A DNA stretch of 64,000 nucleotides. Origin: Bacteroidales bacterium. Its GTDB lineage: Bacteria > Bacteroidota > Bacteroidia > Bacteroidales > UBA932. The position numbers and the translations under genes were made by a program. The notes beneath the pieces are model-generated. The model saw only the letters and a program-made list of their open reading frames with translations. It did not search any database and was not told where the DNA came from. Shown here piece after piece: positions 26,342 through 35,599 of the stretch. Position 1 is the first letter of the stretch; every line of letters starts with the position of its first letter. Where the stretch lies: NCBI GenBank assembly GCA_017454905.1, contig JAFTCB010000025.1, positions 1 to 64,000 on the forward strand, given 5' to 3'.

Positions 26342-27280
26342 ATGAAACTCGGCCCCATCGCTGCACTGCTGGCGCTTTCGCTCATCGTCTGCCCGCTCCT
26401 CTACATCTTCGTCGGCCCCGCCCTGGAGCCGGACCAGATCGCCATCCTGAAAACCCTGCTGCTCATCATGGGCTGCAGCGGCCTCTTCTGCTTCGTCGTC
26501 GGCGAACTGACCGGCAACAACAGCCAGATGGACAAGCTCTGGAGCATCCTGCCCATCGTCTATGTCTGGATCATCGCCGTCCGCGGCGGCATGACCCCGC
26601 GGCTGGTCGTCATGGCCCTCCTCGCTACGGTCTGGGGCGTCCGTCTCACCTTCAATTTCGCACGCAAGGGCGCGTACAGGCTCAAATTCTGGGAAGGCAA
26701 CGAGGACTACCGCTGGGCGGTCCTGCGCGGCAAGAAAGAATTCCAGCCCCGCTGGAAATGGACGCTTTTCGACCTGTTCTTCATTTCCCTCTACCAGAAC
26801 GCCCTCGTGCTCATGATCACCTTCCCGGCGCTGGTCTCCATGCACTCGGATGTCCCGTTCGGCTGGGTGGACGGTCTGGCCGCCGCCCTGATGGCCGCGT
26901 TCATCTTCTATGAGACGCTGGCGGACGAGCAGCAGTGGCAGTTCCAGAGCCGCAAATGGGCGATGCTCTCGGAAGGCCGCAAGCTCGCGGACCTGCCGGC
27001 GCCTTATGACAAGGGCTTCAACACCACGGGCCTGTGGCGTGTCAGCAGGCATCCCAATTATTTCGCGGAGCAGGGTACCTGGGTCTCTTTCTACCTCTTC
27101 TCCGTGGGCGCCGGCATCGGTATCTTCAACTGGAGCGCCGTCGGCGCCCTGCTCCTGATCGTGCTCTTCCTCGGCAGCTCCGCCTTCGCGGAGGAAATCA
27201 GCAGCGGCAAATATCCCGAATATGCCCGTTACTGCCGGCAAGTAAGCAAATTCTTCCCCGGGAAAAAGTATCAAGGATAA
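26342..27280 (+). CDS. DUF1295 membrane protein (steroid 5-alpha-reductase-like)
   Basis: A 312-aa multi-pass membrane protein with about seven hydrophobic helices. The DUF1295 signatures are WGVRLTFNFARKGAY and, near the C-terminus, GLWRVSRHPNYFAEQGTWVSFY, which resembles the NADPH-binding end of steroid 5-alpha-reductase and isoprenylcysteine methyltransferase families. The physiological substrate is not known. It is probably co-transcribed with the upstream reductase. Confidence 0.85.
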   Translation: MKLGPIAALLALSLIVCPLLYIFVGPALEPDQIAILKTLLLIMGCSGLFCFVVGELTGNNSQMDKLWSILPIVYVWIIAVRGGMTPRLVVMALLATVWGVRLTFNFARKGAYRLKFWEGNEDYRWAVLRGKKEFQPRWKWTLFDLFFISLYQNALVLMITFPALVSMHSDVPFGWVDGLAAALMAAFIFYETLADEQQWQFQSRKWAMLSEGRKLADLPAPYDKGFNTTGLWRVSRHPNYFAEQGTWVSFYLFSVGAGIGIFNWSAVGALLLIVLFLGSSAFAEEISSGKYPEYARYCRQVSKFFPGKKYQG

Positions 27281-27300
27281 GTAAAACCCAATTATACGAT

Positions 27301-28077
27301 ATGAAAAAACATTTCCTTTCCGTCGCGGCATCCGCCGCAACCCTGCTGCTCCTCGCGGCATGTACCCACGAACTGAAGACGGCCCGTGTCTCCGACGAGC
27401 GCTTCGTGCCGCTGAAAGAAGGCTCCGAGATCGGTTTCACTGCCGATTATGACATGGAATACATCACCGGCGGCGTGCCGAAGGATATCATGGACAAGAT
27501 CAACTGCACCCTCATCACCGAAGAACTCTATGAGCCGGAGGGCACGGACATGCCCGCCGCCTGCAAGAGCTGGATGACAGCGTCCTGTGCCGGCTACCAG
27601 GAGGAAGCAGAGTCCATGGTGGAAGACATGGAAATCGACCTGGATGAAGACGGCTGGATGCTCAACTGGAGTTCCTCCGTGAGCGGAGCGTTCACCGAAG
27701 GCTGCAAGGCGCGGGGCTGGCAGACCTACTGTTCCTCTTCCTCCGACTACCAGGGCGGCGCGCACGGGATGTACGGGGAGACCTACCGCGTGTTCGATCT
27801 CGCCACAGGAGAGTTGGTCCAGGAGTCGGACTTCCTGCGGGAAGGTGCCGACGAAGACGAAGACCTCATAGAATTGCTCTATGAGAGCCTGATAGCGGGC
27901 ATGGACGAAGAAGATGTGGAAGACGGACTCTTCGGCATGCCTTACCCCAACGCCAACTTCTCCGTCAGCAACGAGGGCGTGACCTGGCACTACAATCCCT
28001 ACGACATCGCCCCTTATGCCTTCGGGGTGCTTGAAGCCTCCCTCTCCTGGGAAGAGCTGAAACCCTTCCTGAAATAA
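27301..28077 (+). CDS. DUF3298/RsiV-like lipoprotein
   Basis: A 258-aa lipoprotein (LLLLAAC). The central part, with a cluster of cysteines and SSSSDYQGGAHGMYGETYRVFDL then TGELVQESDFL, matches the DUF4163-DUF3298 arrangement found in RsiV-like periplasmic proteins. The GGAHG turn is the hallmark. Function in this phylum is undefined. The start is the ATG at 27301, 20 nt after DUF1295, as it begins the lipoprotein signal. Confidence 0.75.
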   Translation: MKKHFLSVAASAATLLLLAACTHELKTARVSDERFVPLKEGSEIGFTADYDMEYITGGVPKDIMDKINCTLITEELYEPEGTDMPAACKSWMTASCAGYQEEAESMVEDMEIDLDEDGWMLNWSSSVSGAFTEGCKARGWQTYCSSSSDYQGGAHGMYGETYRVFDLATGELVQESDFLREGADEDEDLIELLYESLIAGMDEEDVEDGLFGMPYPNANFSVSNEGVTWHYNPYDIAPYAFGVLEASLSWEELKPFLK

Positions 28078-28081
28078 GAAA

Positions 28082-28105
28082 AGCGGCAGGATCCTTCCTG
28101 CCGCT
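28082..28105. terminator. Bidirectional terminator hairpin
   Basis: AGCGGCAGGA (28082-28091) and TCCTGCCGCT (28096-28105) pair perfectly around a 4-nt loop, between the convergent ends of the DUF3298-like gene (28077) and the patatin gene (28115). Confidence 0.75.
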
Positions 28106-28114
28106 CATTCTTTA

Positions 28115-30535
28115 TCAGAACTCCATTCCGTAAGAGACCGCCACGCCGAATCCGGTGGTGTTGCACCAGTTGATGCTGGCCTTGAGCGGACCGGCTATGG
28201 TCTTGCGCCCGTATTCCAAGCCGAATGCATAGGCGCTCAGATACTTGAAGAAAGTACGGAAGTCCTCGCGGTTCTGCATCAGCCCGCCGCGGAGGGTGAC
28301 ATAGTTGGCGTGGCCGAACTGATAGCGCAGATCCACCTGCCCCACGGCCGTCAGCTTCTCGGCCAGATGGAAACTGGTACTGTATCCGAAGAAAGGAATC
28401 TGGTTCTCGATATAACGACCGGCCTGCATGCCGCCGACCGACACACTGTGCACGAAATTCATCAGGCCGGAATACGTCGACGCCCAACCGAGCCAGGCAG
28501 AGGGCTGCAGGACCAGGACCGGACTCAGCGGAATGGCTCCCGTCACATTGGCGACAGCCGTCAGATACGGTTTCACGGGACCCTCATAGGGCTCATATTC
28601 CCACTCATCTTCCAGATAGGTGGAATAACCGGCAAACACATATCGTGCATTCGTACTGAACCGGAAGCCCTTGGAGGGGAAATAACCGTCGTCAAAGGTG
28701 TCGAACTTGAATTTTGCGAAAGCGGACAGCCAGTTGCTTCTGAAGTCAAATCCCTTCCAGGCCAGGATCTCGTCCAGATAATTCTCATACGGTTCATGCT
28801 CCCACGAAAGGCCGAAACGGAAAGACCCGTTGATCATGTGCGAGTCCTCCAGATAGACATTGAGCTGGGAATTCACCGCCTTGATCTTGGCATCCATACC
28901 GGCATCCGTATACATGAAATTCAGATACCCGACCCGGCCGCTGATGCCCAACGCCGGGAAGCGGTACAAGGGCTTGTAGGAGAGGTCCACGTCAAGTAGG
29001 GCGGCATTGCCGATCTTGGCTTCCGTGACGAAACGGAAACCGGACAGGCGACGGGTACCGAGTCCCAAGTGCAGGGAGGCGTACACCACCTCATCGTTGT
29101 CCACATGGATGCCGGCACTCAGTTCGTTGACCTGCCCGCGCCGGCACTCGAATACCAGGGCATAAGGCTCCTCCGTACCCTCCAGCCGGTAGGTGACGGA
29201 CTCGAACGCACGCGTACCGTAGATGGTGGCCATCACGCGTTCGATGTCCTCCCGGGTGTAGGTGCCGTCCCGCTCCAGGAAAAGCGGGTTCAGCAGATAC
29301 TTCTGCTCCTTATCGGAGACACCGTCCACGCGGACCTGGCTCACACGCACCTCGTGCTTGGAAATGTCGGTCGCATGCGGATGCTCCAGCTGCGTCTTGA
29401 CCGGGGATCCCACCCGCCTGGCGATCGCTTCGAAAGCCTCCCGGTTTTCCGAGGCTTTCGCGTAGCCCTGGCGGATGATGTCCGCCACGCTCTCGGAATC
29501 GAAGGACAGCATATTATAGCCTTCCAGCGTATGCTGGAGCAGGATATCCGTCAGTTTGCGGTTGGACTCGGCCGATTCGTTCGACATCATCGTGATGTTC
29601 TGCATGGCCAGGCTGGCCAGGGAATTCAGGTCGGTCAGGTCACGCGGCACCGGCATCTCGGAACCGATGATGATGTCCGCGCCCATCGCCTTGGCGATGT
29701 CCGCCGGGAAATTGTTGCGCGTGCCGCCGTCGGAAAGCACCTCGTTCCCGGTACGCACCGGTCTGAAATACAGCGGGATGGCCATGGTCGATCGCAAGGC
29801 ATCCACCACATTGCCGGAAGTCCAGTTCTTCTCCTTCATCGAGACCATTTCCGCCGCGACGCAATAGAACGGGATGGGCAGGTCCGCAAAGGAAAGGGAA
29901 TCCTGATATCCCACGGAGACCGAAGACAAAGTATTGCGCACGTTGAATCCGAACAGGAATCCGTCCGGCAGGCCGAGACCGATTTTATTGAAGACTTCCT
30001 GACCCATTTCGGAAGAACGGGTGTTTATCTTGTCGTAGGAACTGGAGACCAGGTCGTACTGCTTGCGCATCCGCGCCTCCACCTCCGCATCATCGTAATG
30101 GAAAGGGATATTGATGGCGAAGCGCTCCTTGTTCTTGCGGACCCGGTAGGTCTGGAAATCATCCGGCACGCGGTCGGACATCATCACGCTCCAGTCGATC
30201 GACCGGACCAGGGAGTCCAGGTAGTGCTCGCCGTAGCCGAAGGAATACAGGCCGGCGATCAGGCCGCCCATGCTCGTTCCGCCGATCAGGTCGACCGGAA
30301 TCCCCATTTCTTCCATATAATGGAGTACACCCAGATGTGCCATGCCGCGGGCGCCGCCGCCACCCAGCACGACCGCCACGGTCGGACGGTACTGGCGGAT
30401 GGAATCCATCCGGGCGCGCACCTTGGCAAAGGCGATCGAATCCCCGACAGGATCGACGCTGGCCATAAAAGGCTTATACTGCCCGAATGCCAGGGTAGAG
30501 CAGCAAACGAGCAGCAGGGTCAGTATTTTCTTCAT
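28115..30535 (-). CDS. Patatin-like phospholipase fused to Omp85-type barrel (type Vd-like)
   Basis: A 806-aa exported protein (MKKILTLLLVCCSTLAFG). Residues about 45-340 are a patatin lipase with oxyanion motif GGGGARGMAHLG, nucleophile elbow GGTSMGGLIAG and dyad motif SDGGTRNN. A POTRA-like segment follows (EVRVSQVRVDGVSDKEQKYLL), then a BamA/Omp85-like 16-strand barrel to the terminal Phe. This is the arrangement of PlpD-type (type Vd) proteins, common in Bacteroidetes. It lies 3 nt after the rubredoxin gene. Confidence 0.9.
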   Translation of the reverse strand: MKKILTLLLVCCSTLAFGQYKPFMASVDPVGDSIAFAKVRARMDSIRQYRPTVAVVLGGGGARGMAHLGVLHYMEEMGIPVDLIGGTSMGGLIAGLYSFGYGEHYLDSLVRSIDWSVMMSDRVPDDFQTYRVRKNKERFAINIPFHYDDAEVEARMRKQYDLVSSSYDKINTRSSEMGQEVFNKIGLGLPDGFLFGFNVRNTLSSVSVGYQDSLSFADLPIPFYCVAAEMVSMKEKNWTSGNVVDALRSTMAIPLYFRPVRTGNEVLSDGGTRNNFPADIAKAMGADIIIGSEMPVPRDLTDLNSLASLAMQNITMMSNESAESNRKLTDILLQHTLEGYNMLSFDSESVADIIRQGYAKASENREAFEAIARRVGSPVKTQLEHPHATDISKHEVRVSQVRVDGVSDKEQKYLLNPLFLERDGTYTREDIERVMATIYGTRAFESVTYRLEGTEEPYALVFECRRGQVNELSAGIHVDNDEVVYASLHLGLGTRRLSGFRFVTEAKIGNAALLDVDLSYKPLYRFPALGISGRVGYLNFMYTDAGMDAKIKAVNSQLNVYLEDSHMINGSFRFGLSWEHEPYENYLDEILAWKGFDFRSNWLSAFAKFKFDTFDDGYFPSKGFRFSTNARYVFAGYSTYLEDEWEYEPYEGPVKPYLTAVANVTGAIPLSPVLVLQPSAWLGWASTYSGLMNFVHSVSVGGMQAGRYIENQIPFFGYSTSFHLAEKLTAVGQVDLRYQFGHANYVTLRGGLMQNREDFRTFFKYLSAYAFGLEYGRKTIAGPLKASINWCNTTGFGVAVSYGMEF

Positions 30536-30538
30536 CGG

Positions 30539-30697
30539 CTATGCTTCGCTGAAATCTTCCTTGCCAACACCGCAAAGGGGGCACACCCAGTCCGCCGGGA
30601 GGTCTTCGAAAGACGTACCGGGAGCGATGCCGTTATCAGGATCACCCACTGCGGGATCATACTCGTACCCGCACACATTGCAAACATACTTGCTCAT
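30539..30697 (-). CDS. Rubredoxin
   Basis: A 52-aa small iron protein for one-electron transfer. The two iron-binding loops are [10 protein letters not shown] and [11 protein letters not shown]. The start at 30697 ([10 protein letters not shown]) is chosen as it gives the canonical length. The minus-strand TATATTTG box at 30721-30728 fits this start and lies within the longer upstream frame. It probably serves oxygen or peroxide defence in an anaerobe. Confidence 0.95.
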   Translation of the reverse strand: MSKYVCNVCGYEYDPAVGDPDNGIAPGTSFEDLPADWVCPLCGVGKEDFSEA

Positions 30698-30720
30698 ACT
30701 TGTAGAGATATTGGTTTTGA

Positions 30721-30728
30721 CAAATATA
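30721..30728 (-). promoter_or_regulatory. Rubredoxin promoter -7 box
   Basis: TATATTTG on the minus strand, exact consensus, 23 nt before the rubredoxin ATG. It probably also drives the patatin gene. Confidence 0.6.
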
Positions 30729-30818
30729 ATAAAAATCATTCATATTGTTTTCCACAGGGACTGCGCGCTTGCCGCTTCCGGCAGATTTTTCTTACCTTTA
30801 CGCAAACTGAAACCGATC

Positions 30819-32816
30819 ATGAAAGCAAGATTCCTTTCCGGACTGGCAGCCCTGCTGCTGCTTCCCTTCTGTCTTGCGGCTGCGCCGCGCCATTTCGACC
30901 TTTCCTCGCCCGACGGGCGCCTGCACCTCGGCGTGGACGCCGCTCCGCAGATCAGCTATACCCTCGACTGCGGCGGCACGGCCGTGCTCTCCCCTTCCAT
31001 CCTCTCGGTCAGCCTGGGGGACGGCAGCGCCTGGAACGGTGCGGTCCGTTTCGAGAAGGCCGTGCGCCGCTCCGTGAACGGCAGTTTTTCCGCCGCGGTC
31101 TACAAGCGTTCGACCGTACAGGAGCGCTACGAGGAGCTGACGCTCCGCTACAAGACCTTCGACCTCGTGTTCCGCGCCTACGACAGCGGCATCGCCTGGC
31201 GTTTCGTCTCCCGCTCCAAAGCGGATTTCATCGTCCGCGACGAGCAGGCGGAATTCCGCTTCGCCCAGGACGTGGAGGCCGCCGTCCCCTATGTCAAACC
31301 CGACTCCCCGCGCGACCCGTTCCTCAACGGCTTCGAGGCCTATTATGACATCCACCCGCTGAGCGCGTGGAAACAGGACCAGAAGGCCTTCCTGCCCGTC
31401 TCCTTCGCCATGGACAACGGCTGGCGGGTCAACATCACCGAGTCCGACCTGCTCGACTATCCGGGCATGTATCTGCGCCACCTGGGCGGGACGGCGCTCG
31501 GCGGACTCTTCGCCCCCTACCCCAAGCTCATCGAGCAGGACGGCTACAACAAACTGCAGGGCATCGTGCGCACCACGGAGGACTACATCGCCCGGCAGAG
31601 CGCCGGCGCTGCCCTTCCCTGGCGCATCGTGGCCGTGGCCGAAGAGGACCGCCAGCTGCTGGACAACGACCTGGTCTATCTCCTGAGCCGGCCGGCCGAA
31701 GGCGACTGGAGCTGGGTCAAGCCCGGCAAGGTGGCCTGGGACTGGTGGAACAACTGGAACCTCTACGGAGTGGACTTCCGCGCCGGGATCAACACGCAGA
31801 CCTACAAGTACTATATCGACTTCGCCGCCGCCCAGGGCATCGAATACGTGATCCTGGACGAAGGCTGGGCCGTGAACCTGCAGGCCGACCTCTTCCAGGT
31901 GATCCCGGAGATCGACCTGCCGGAAATCGTGAACTACGCCAATTCCAAGGGCGTCGGCATCATCCTCTGGGCCGGCTACTGGGCCATGAACCGCGACGTG
32001 GAAGGCATCTGCAAGCATTTCTCCGAGATGGGTGTCAAGGGCTTCAAGATCGACTTCATGAACCGCGACGACCAGCTGATGGTGGACTTCTACCGCAACA
32101 CGGCGGAGATCGCCGCCCGCTACCACCTGCTCGTGGACTACCACGGTGCCTTCAAGCCCAGCGGCCTGCAGCGTCCCTATCCGAATGTGATCAACCATGA
32201 GGGCGTGGCGGGCCTGGAGCAGATGAAATGGGCCCAGCCCACCGTGGACCAGGTCACCTACGACGTGCAGATCCCCTTCATCCGCATGTTCGCCGGACCG
32301 CTGGACTATACGCAGGGCGCGATGCGCAACGCCACCCGGCGCAACTACCGCCCGGTCAACACCGAACCGATGAGCCAGGGCACCCGCTGCCGCCAGCTGG
32401 CCGAGTACGTCATCTTCGAGGCACCGCTGACCATGCTGTGCGACTCCCCCAGCAACTACCTGGCCGAGCCGGAGTGCCTCCGGTGGATGGCCGCCGTGCC
32501 GACGGTCTGGGATGAGACCGTGGCGCTGGATGGCAAGCTGGGCGACTACGCGGCCATCGCCCGCCGCAAGGGCGGCGACTGGTATGTGGGTGCGATGACC
32601 GACTGGGATGCGCGCGACCTGAGCCTCGACCTGTCCGCCTTCCTGCCGGAGGGCCGCTACAGCGTCGAGATTTTCCGGGACGGCCCCAATGCCGACCGTG
32701 CCGCCAGGGACTTCCTCCACGACATGCAGACCGTCACCGTGAGCGCCTCACAGCACACCCTGCCCATCCACATGGCCCCGGGCGGCGGCTGGACCGCGAA
32801 GTTTACGCGGCTATAA
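30819..32816 (+). CDS. GH97 glycoside hydrolase (retaining type)
   Basis: A 665-aa secreted enzyme (signal MKARFLSGLAALLLLPFCLAA). The N-terminal beta-sandwich is followed by a TIM barrel and a C-terminal beta-domain, as in GH97. The segment GFKIDFMNRDDQ carries Asp412 at the place of the nucleophile of retaining alpha-galactosidase members such as BT1871, and NHEGVAGLEQMKW carries Glu461 as likely acid/base. The inverting SusB type has glutamates instead. Alpha-galactosidase activity is therefore favoured but not proven. The stop codon lies in the loop of a hairpin. Confidence 0.9.
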   Translation: MKARFLSGLAALLLLPFCLAAAPRHFDLSSPDGRLHLGVDAAPQISYTLDCGGTAVLSPSILSVSLGDGSAWNGAVRFEKAVRRSVNGSFSAAVYKRSTVQERYEELTLRYKTFDLVFRAYDSGIAWRFVSRSKADFIVRDEQAEFRFAQDVEAAVPYVKPDSPRDPFLNGFEAYYDIHPLSAWKQDQKAFLPVSFAMDNGWRVNITESDLLDYPGMYLRHLGGTALGGLFAPYPKLIEQDGYNKLQGIVRTTEDYIARQSAGAALPWRIVAVAEEDRQLLDNDLVYLLSRPAEGDWSWVKPGKVAWDWWNNWNLYGVDFRAGINTQTYKYYIDFAAAQGIEYVILDEGWAVNLQADLFQVIPEIDLPEIVNYANSKGVGIILWAGYWAMNRDVEGICKHFSEMGVKGFKIDFMNRDDQLMVDFYRNTAEIAARYHLLVDYHGAFKPSGLQRPYPNVINHEGVAGLEQMKWAQPTVDQVTYDVQIPFIRMFAGPLDYTQGAMRNATRRNYRPVNTEPMSQGTRCRQLAEYVIFEAPLTMLCDSPSNYLAEPECLRWMAAVPTVWDETVALDGKLGDYAAIARRKGGDWYVGAMTDWDARDLSLDLSAFLPEGRYSVEIFRDGPNADRAARDFLHDMQTVTVSASQHTLPIHMAPGGGWTAKFTRL

Positions 32817-32829
32817 TAGCCGCGTAAAC
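32801..32829. terminator. Hairpin with the GH97 stop codon in its loop
   Basis: GTTTACGCGGCTA and TAGCCGCGTAAAC form a perfect 13-bp stem around TAA, the GH97 stop codon at 32814-32816. The left arm encodes the last residues (KFTRL). The following bases are not T-rich. Confidence 0.7.
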
Positions 32830-32837
32830 TATTTCCA

Positions 32838-32865
32838 CCAGGGGGCGTTCCCCCCGGACCCCCTG
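32838..32865. repeat. G/C-run hairpin element
   Basis: On the minus strand this reads AGGGGGTCCGGGGGG, AAC, GCCCCCTGG. It is close to the element at 43393-43420 and 43533-43560 (AGGGGGTCTGGGGG, AAACGG, CCCCCAG). It sits downstream of the HAD gene. Confidence 0.6.
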
Positions 32866-32902
32866 CGGCGCTTCGCTTCGAGCTTCGAGGCAACGTGGCG
32901 GA

Positions 32903-33739
32903 TTATTTCGAGAGCCTGCTGAGGACCCAGTCGGCTTTGATTTTGTCGATGATGGCCGTAACCACGCGGAAGGCGGCGGAGTCGGCCGTATAGACGGCGG
33001 GGACGGCGAAGGCGACGCGTCCCTGGCGCTTGAGTTTCGCCGCGGTGGCCTTCTTGCGCTCATTCTGCGGATCGAAGACCGCAATCGAATGGCCGCCGAA
33101 CATGCCGACGATCTTCATGCAGGGGACGTCGGTATCTCCGTCGCCGAAATAGATCATGTGGGTGAACGGGATGCGCTTCTTGTCCTCGGCCATCGAGTCG
33201 TTGACCTGCTTGTTGTCGCGGGCGCTGAAGATGCCCTTGCTGATCTTGAAGAGGAACTGCGTTTTGGTCGTGTAGTCTACCGAGATGCCCGGCCACTCCG
33301 CTTCCCCGTCCGCATCATAGATGAACGTACCCGCGAAGACGTGCTTGAATTCATGGGCGATCGGGCTGCCCTCGATGATCTCCTTGAGGCCGGAGGAGTT
33401 GATGTAATGCTCCACCTTCACGCCGTGCTCCTCCCCGTAGCGGTTGACCAGGGAGAACCACTCCCGGACACCGTCGAACAGTTCGATGTTCTGCCCGAAG
33501 CGCATGAAATCCTCCCGGCGGAGCTTGATGCCGTTCTTCCTGGCCTCGTCGAACATGAGTTTCATATAGGCAAGCACATTGGAAGCGTCCTGCCCGATGG
33601 CGATGCTGTCGGACATCCGCCAGAATTCGTCGGCCGTCTTGCCCACGGCCTGGATGAAGCCGAACTCCTGCATGTTGCCCGGAGAGAGGGTGCCGTCATA
33701 ATCATAGATCAGTGCAACGATCGGTTTCTTCTGGTTCAT
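32903..33739 (-). CDS. HAD-superfamily hydrolase
   Basis: A 278-aa predicted cytosolic phosphatase. Motif I is LIYDYDGTLSPGN with the nucleophilic Asp, and motif IV is YFGDGDTDVPCM. The middle, with GVREWFSLVNRYGEEHGVKVEHYINSSG, is the motif II region with serine. The substrate is unknown. A GATATTTG near-consensus -7 box lies about 35 nt upstream of the start. Confidence 0.85.
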   Translation of the reverse strand: MNQKKPIVALIYDYDGTLSPGNMQEFGFIQAVGKTADEFWRMSDSIAIGQDASNVLAYMKLMFDEARKNGIKLRREDFMRFGQNIELFDGVREWFSLVNRYGEEHGVKVEHYINSSGLKEIIEGSPIAHEFKHVFAGTFIYDADGEAEWPGISVDYTTKTQFLFKISKGIFSARDNKQVNDSMAEDKKRIPFTHMIYFGDGDTDVPCMKIVGMFGGHSIAVFDPQNERKKATAAKLKRQGRVAFAVPAVYTADSAAFRVVTAIIDKIKADWVLSRLSK

Positions 33740-33806
33740 GGTTCACCACTTATTAAATCATTTCGCCCCAAATATCGGAATAATTCGCCACATACACACG
33801 CGGGCA

Positions 33807-33838
33807 GTTGGAAAAAACCGCCCGGGGCCTTAATTTTG
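33807..33838 (+). promoter_or_regulatory. Promoter of acyl-CoA ligase gene
   Basis: GTTG (33807-33810), 20 nt, TAATTTTG (33831-33838), 30 nt before the ATG. Confidence 0.6.
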
Positions 33839-33868
33839 ATTTACAAATTGCAACATCAACCCTTAATC

Positions 33869-35515
33869 ATGGAGAAATATCCGCACTACCTGGAGAGGTT
33901 GCAGAATGCAACCCGCAAGTATTGGGACAAGGCCGCCCTCAACACGCTCGGCGGCGTGTCCTACACCTATGGCCAGATGGCCACGCAGATCGAGAAATTC
34001 CACCTCGTCTTCGAGAAGATGGGGATCAAGAAAGGCGAGAAGATCGCCCTGTACGCCCGCAACGGCGCCTGCTGGGGCATGGCCTACCTGGCCGTCAACA
34101 CCTATGAGACCGTAATCGTGCCGTTGCTCGCCGACTTCACGCCGGAGAACGCCTCCTTCCTGGTGAACCACTCCGAGAGCATCGGCCTGTTCACCAACGA
34201 AGACAAATTCAAGCAGATGGACCTCGCCAAGATGCCGGACCTGAAGTTCGCCGTCGACGTGGACACCTGGAATCTGCTTTACGCCGCGACGGACGAGCTC
34301 GCCGCCGTGTACGCCCAGATGGACGACCTCTTCGCCGCCAAGTGGACGGACGGCTTCGGCCCGGAAGACGTGGTCTTCCCGACGGACAACTGGGACAATC
34401 TCTCGACCATCAACTACACCTCCGGTTCCACCGGCGACCCGAAGGGCGTCATGCTTATCTACCGCAACTTCAGTTCCATCGTGGACTACAGCCAGCGCCA
34501 CGTCCCGGCGGGCGACAAGATGGTCTCGATGCTCCCGATGGCCCACATGTACGGCCTGGTGATCGAGTTCATCTACCCGCTCTGCAACGGCACCGCGATC
34601 TACTGGCTCGGCAAGGCCCCGACCCCGGCGACCCTCCTCAAGGCTTTCGCCGAAGTCAAGCCGTACCTGCTGATCACCGTCCCGCTCGTGATGGAGAAGA
34701 TCTACAAGTCCAAGATCAAGCCTACGCTGGACAAGCCGGCCGTCAAGTTCCTGCTCAAGGTCCCCGGCCTCAACCAGATCATCTACAAGAAGGTAAAGGA
34801 CGGCCTCGTCCAGGCCTTCGGCGGCAATGTGCAGGAGTTCATCATGGGCGGCGCCGCGCTCAACCCGGAGGTAGAGAAGATCTTCAAGAAGATCAAATTC
34901 CCCTACCTCGTGGGCTACGGCATGACCGAGGCCTGCCCGCTGCTCGCCTATGAGCACTGGACCAAATATGTCCCGGGCTCCTGCGGCAAGGCCGTGGACT
35001 GCGCCACCGTCCGCATCGACTCCGAAGATCCCCAGCACATCGCCGGAGAAATCCAGGCCAAGGGCGAGAACATCACTATCGGCTACTTCAAGAACCCGGA
35101 GGCTTCCGCCAATGCCTTCACCGCGGACGGCTACTTGCGTACCGGCGACCTCGGCATCATGGACAAGGACGGCAACATCTTCATCAAGGGCCGCTCCAAG
35201 AGCATGATCCTCACCGCCAACGGACAGAATGTCTATCCGGAGGAGCTCGAGGCCATCGTCAACAACCAGCCCTACGTGAGCGAGTCCGTGGTCGTGGACC
35301 GCGCCGGCAAGATTGTCGCGCTCGTGTACCTCGACAAGGATGCCATCAAGGCCGCAGGCCTGGATGAAGAGACCGTCGCCGACCTCCCGGAGAAGATCCG
35401 CAGCGGCGCCAACCGCCACCTGCCCGGCTACAGTCAGATTGCCAAGGTCGAGCCCGTGCTCGTCCCCTTCGAGAAGACGCCGAAGATGAGCATCAAGCGT
35501 TTCCTCTACAAATAA
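33869..35515 (+). CDS. Long-chain fatty acid-CoA ligase (AMP-forming)
   Basis: A 548-aa adenylate-forming enzyme that activates fatty acids to acyl-CoA via acyl-AMP. Conserved motifs are all present: the P-loop YTSGSTGDPKGVM, MGGAALNPEVE, VGYGMTEACP, the hinge YLRTGDLGIMDKDG and a C-terminal catalytic lysine region KTPKMSIKRFLYK. The start at 33869 is the first ATG after the promoter. It is followed by a very strong terminator. Confidence 0.9.
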   Translation: MEKYPHYLERLQNATRKYWDKAALNTLGGVSYTYGQMATQIEKFHLVFEKMGIKKGEKIALYARNGACWGMAYLAVNTYETVIVPLLADFTPENASFLVNHSESIGLFTNEDKFKQMDLAKMPDLKFAVDVDTWNLLYAATDELAAVYAQMDDLFAAKWTDGFGPEDVVFPTDNWDNLSTINYTSGSTGDPKGVMLIYRNFSSIVDYSQRHVPAGDKMVSMLPMAHMYGLVIEFIYPLCNGTAIYWLGKAPTPATLLKAFAEVKPYLLITVPLVMEKIYKSKIKPTLDKPAVKFLLKVPGLNQIIYKKVKDGLVQAFGGNVQEFIMGGAALNPEVEKIFKKIKFPYLVGYGMTEACPLLAYEHWTKYVPGSCGKAVDCATVRIDSEDPQHIAGEIQAKGENITIGYFKNPEASANAFTADGYLRTGDLGIMDKDGNIFIKGRSKSMILTANGQNVYPEELEAIVNNQPYVSESVVVDRAGKIVALVYLDKDAIKAAGLDEETVADLPEKIRSGANRHLPGYSQIAKVEPVLVPFEKTPKMSIKRFLYK

Positions 35516-35540
35516 TTGACAAATTGTCACTGGAACAGCA

Positions 35541-35589
35541 TTTGAAATCAAAAGGGTCGGCCGCATGGGCCGACCCTTTTGATTTCAAA
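35541..35589. terminator. 22-bp perfect hairpin between acyl-CoA ligase and htpG
   Basis: Left arm 35541-35562 (TTTGAAATCAAAAGGGTCGG plus CC) and right arm 35568-35589 are perfect complements around GCATG. AAAA before and TTTT after the GC core make it work as a terminator on both strands. Its right arm ends 10 nt before the htpG start codon. Confidence 0.85.
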
Positions 35590-35599
35590 CACATAAGAT

